Positions 37,430 to 37,503 of a DNA stretch of 37,503 nt are shown here, one piece after another. The notes under the pieces are model-generated. The model was not told where the DNA came from, did no database searches, and saw only the letters and a list, made by a program, of their open reading frames with translations. The position numbers and the translations under genes are program-made. The stretch's first letter is position 1. Every line of letters begins with the position of its first letter. The stretch comes from Acidobacteriota bacterium. GTDB taxonomy: Bacteria; Acidobacteriota; Vicinamibacteria; Vicinamibacterales; JACQTH01. The stretch is taken from contig JACOUA010000450.1 in assembly GCA_016178075.1 (NCBI GenBank), positions 1 through 37,503 on the forward strand, read 5' to 3'.

Positions 37430-37503
37430 ATGACCCTTGCATCGCTCGTCTCCCGCCACATCCGCGCTGTTCGAGCGTCGCTGCCGGGGGCTCTGCGCGG
37501 TGA
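37430..37503 (+). CDS. N-terminal start of an unknown protein (partial)
   Basis: ATG 37430 opens a frame that runs off the window after 24 codons: MTLASLVSRHIRAVRASLPG. This short helix rich in Arg and Leu resembles the beginning of CHAD-domain proteins, which are often encoded beside Ppx/GppA and bind polyphosphate, but 24 residues are too few for a firm call. A good promoter lies upstream. Confidence 0.4.
   Translation, partial: MTLASLVSRHIRAVRASLPGALRG

Overview
The window is high-GC bacterial chromosome with dense, mostly operonic genes, about half of the strong starts lacking clear Shine-Dalgarno sites, and many short intergenic repeats. The gene set (Gram-negative outer-membrane protein, MoxR/BatA-type envelope locus, TPR-gluzincin proteins, heptamer spacers) best fits an Acidobacteriota relative such as Vicinamibacteria; this assignment is inference from gene style only. 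No rRNA, tRNA, CRISPR array or insertion sequence was recognised.

Region 1 (1-5770, + strand) is the 3' part of a gas vesicle cluster: the tail of a GvpF/L protein, GvpG, an unusual double ArsA/Get3-like ATPase, a GvpA/J-like shell protein, GvpK, a GvpJ-like protein, two related small zinc-ribbon proteins and an Hsp20/GvpH-like protein. It ends in degraded sequence: a DnaA-box-like palindrome, a possible decayed minus-strand gene and a collapsed hybrid histidine kinase. Region 2 (5810-8944, +) is a small tailoring operon: FAD-dependent oxidoreductase, isoprenylcysteine-type methyltransferase and a PIG-V-like mannosyltransferase.

Region 3 (9160-23345, +) is a long envelope locus: TPR protein with a gluzincin metallopeptidase domain, DUF4159 protein, MoxR ATPase, DUF58 protein, BatA-like VWA membrane protein, giant DUF4175-like coiled-coil membrane protein, a second VWA/GATase-like membrane protein, and a secreted caspase/C13-like protein whose expected catalytic cysteine is not visible. 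The genes probably form one MoxR-type chaperone or envelope-surveillance system in which AAA+ ATPase, VWA adaptors and peptidase-like folds work together. Heptanucleotide repeat spacers interrupt it at three internal junctions and at its 3' end.

Region 4 (23524-28318) holds a rhomboid protease (-) divergent from a metal/zinc locus (+): a small Cys/His membrane protein, a coiled-coil outer-membrane barrel, ZnuA-like and ZnuB-like ABC components without a ZnuC ATPase, and a zinc-ribbon membrane protein. Both divergent genes have TATAnT boxes exactly 7 nt before ATG, suggesting leaderless mRNAs. Region 5 (28397-32422, +) has an FHA-GAF-PP2C phosphatase, a small membrane protein, a short LeuA-like synthase and a methyltransferase. 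Region 6 (32510-37287, mostly -) reads in the direction ppx fragment, tmk, tmk, yacG, citrate synthase, a deleted M28/glutaminyl-cyclase-like gene and an NAD(P)-binding epimerase; a divergent gene begins at 37430. Several genes here and in region 1 carry short internal deletions, which are either real gene decay or assembly errors.
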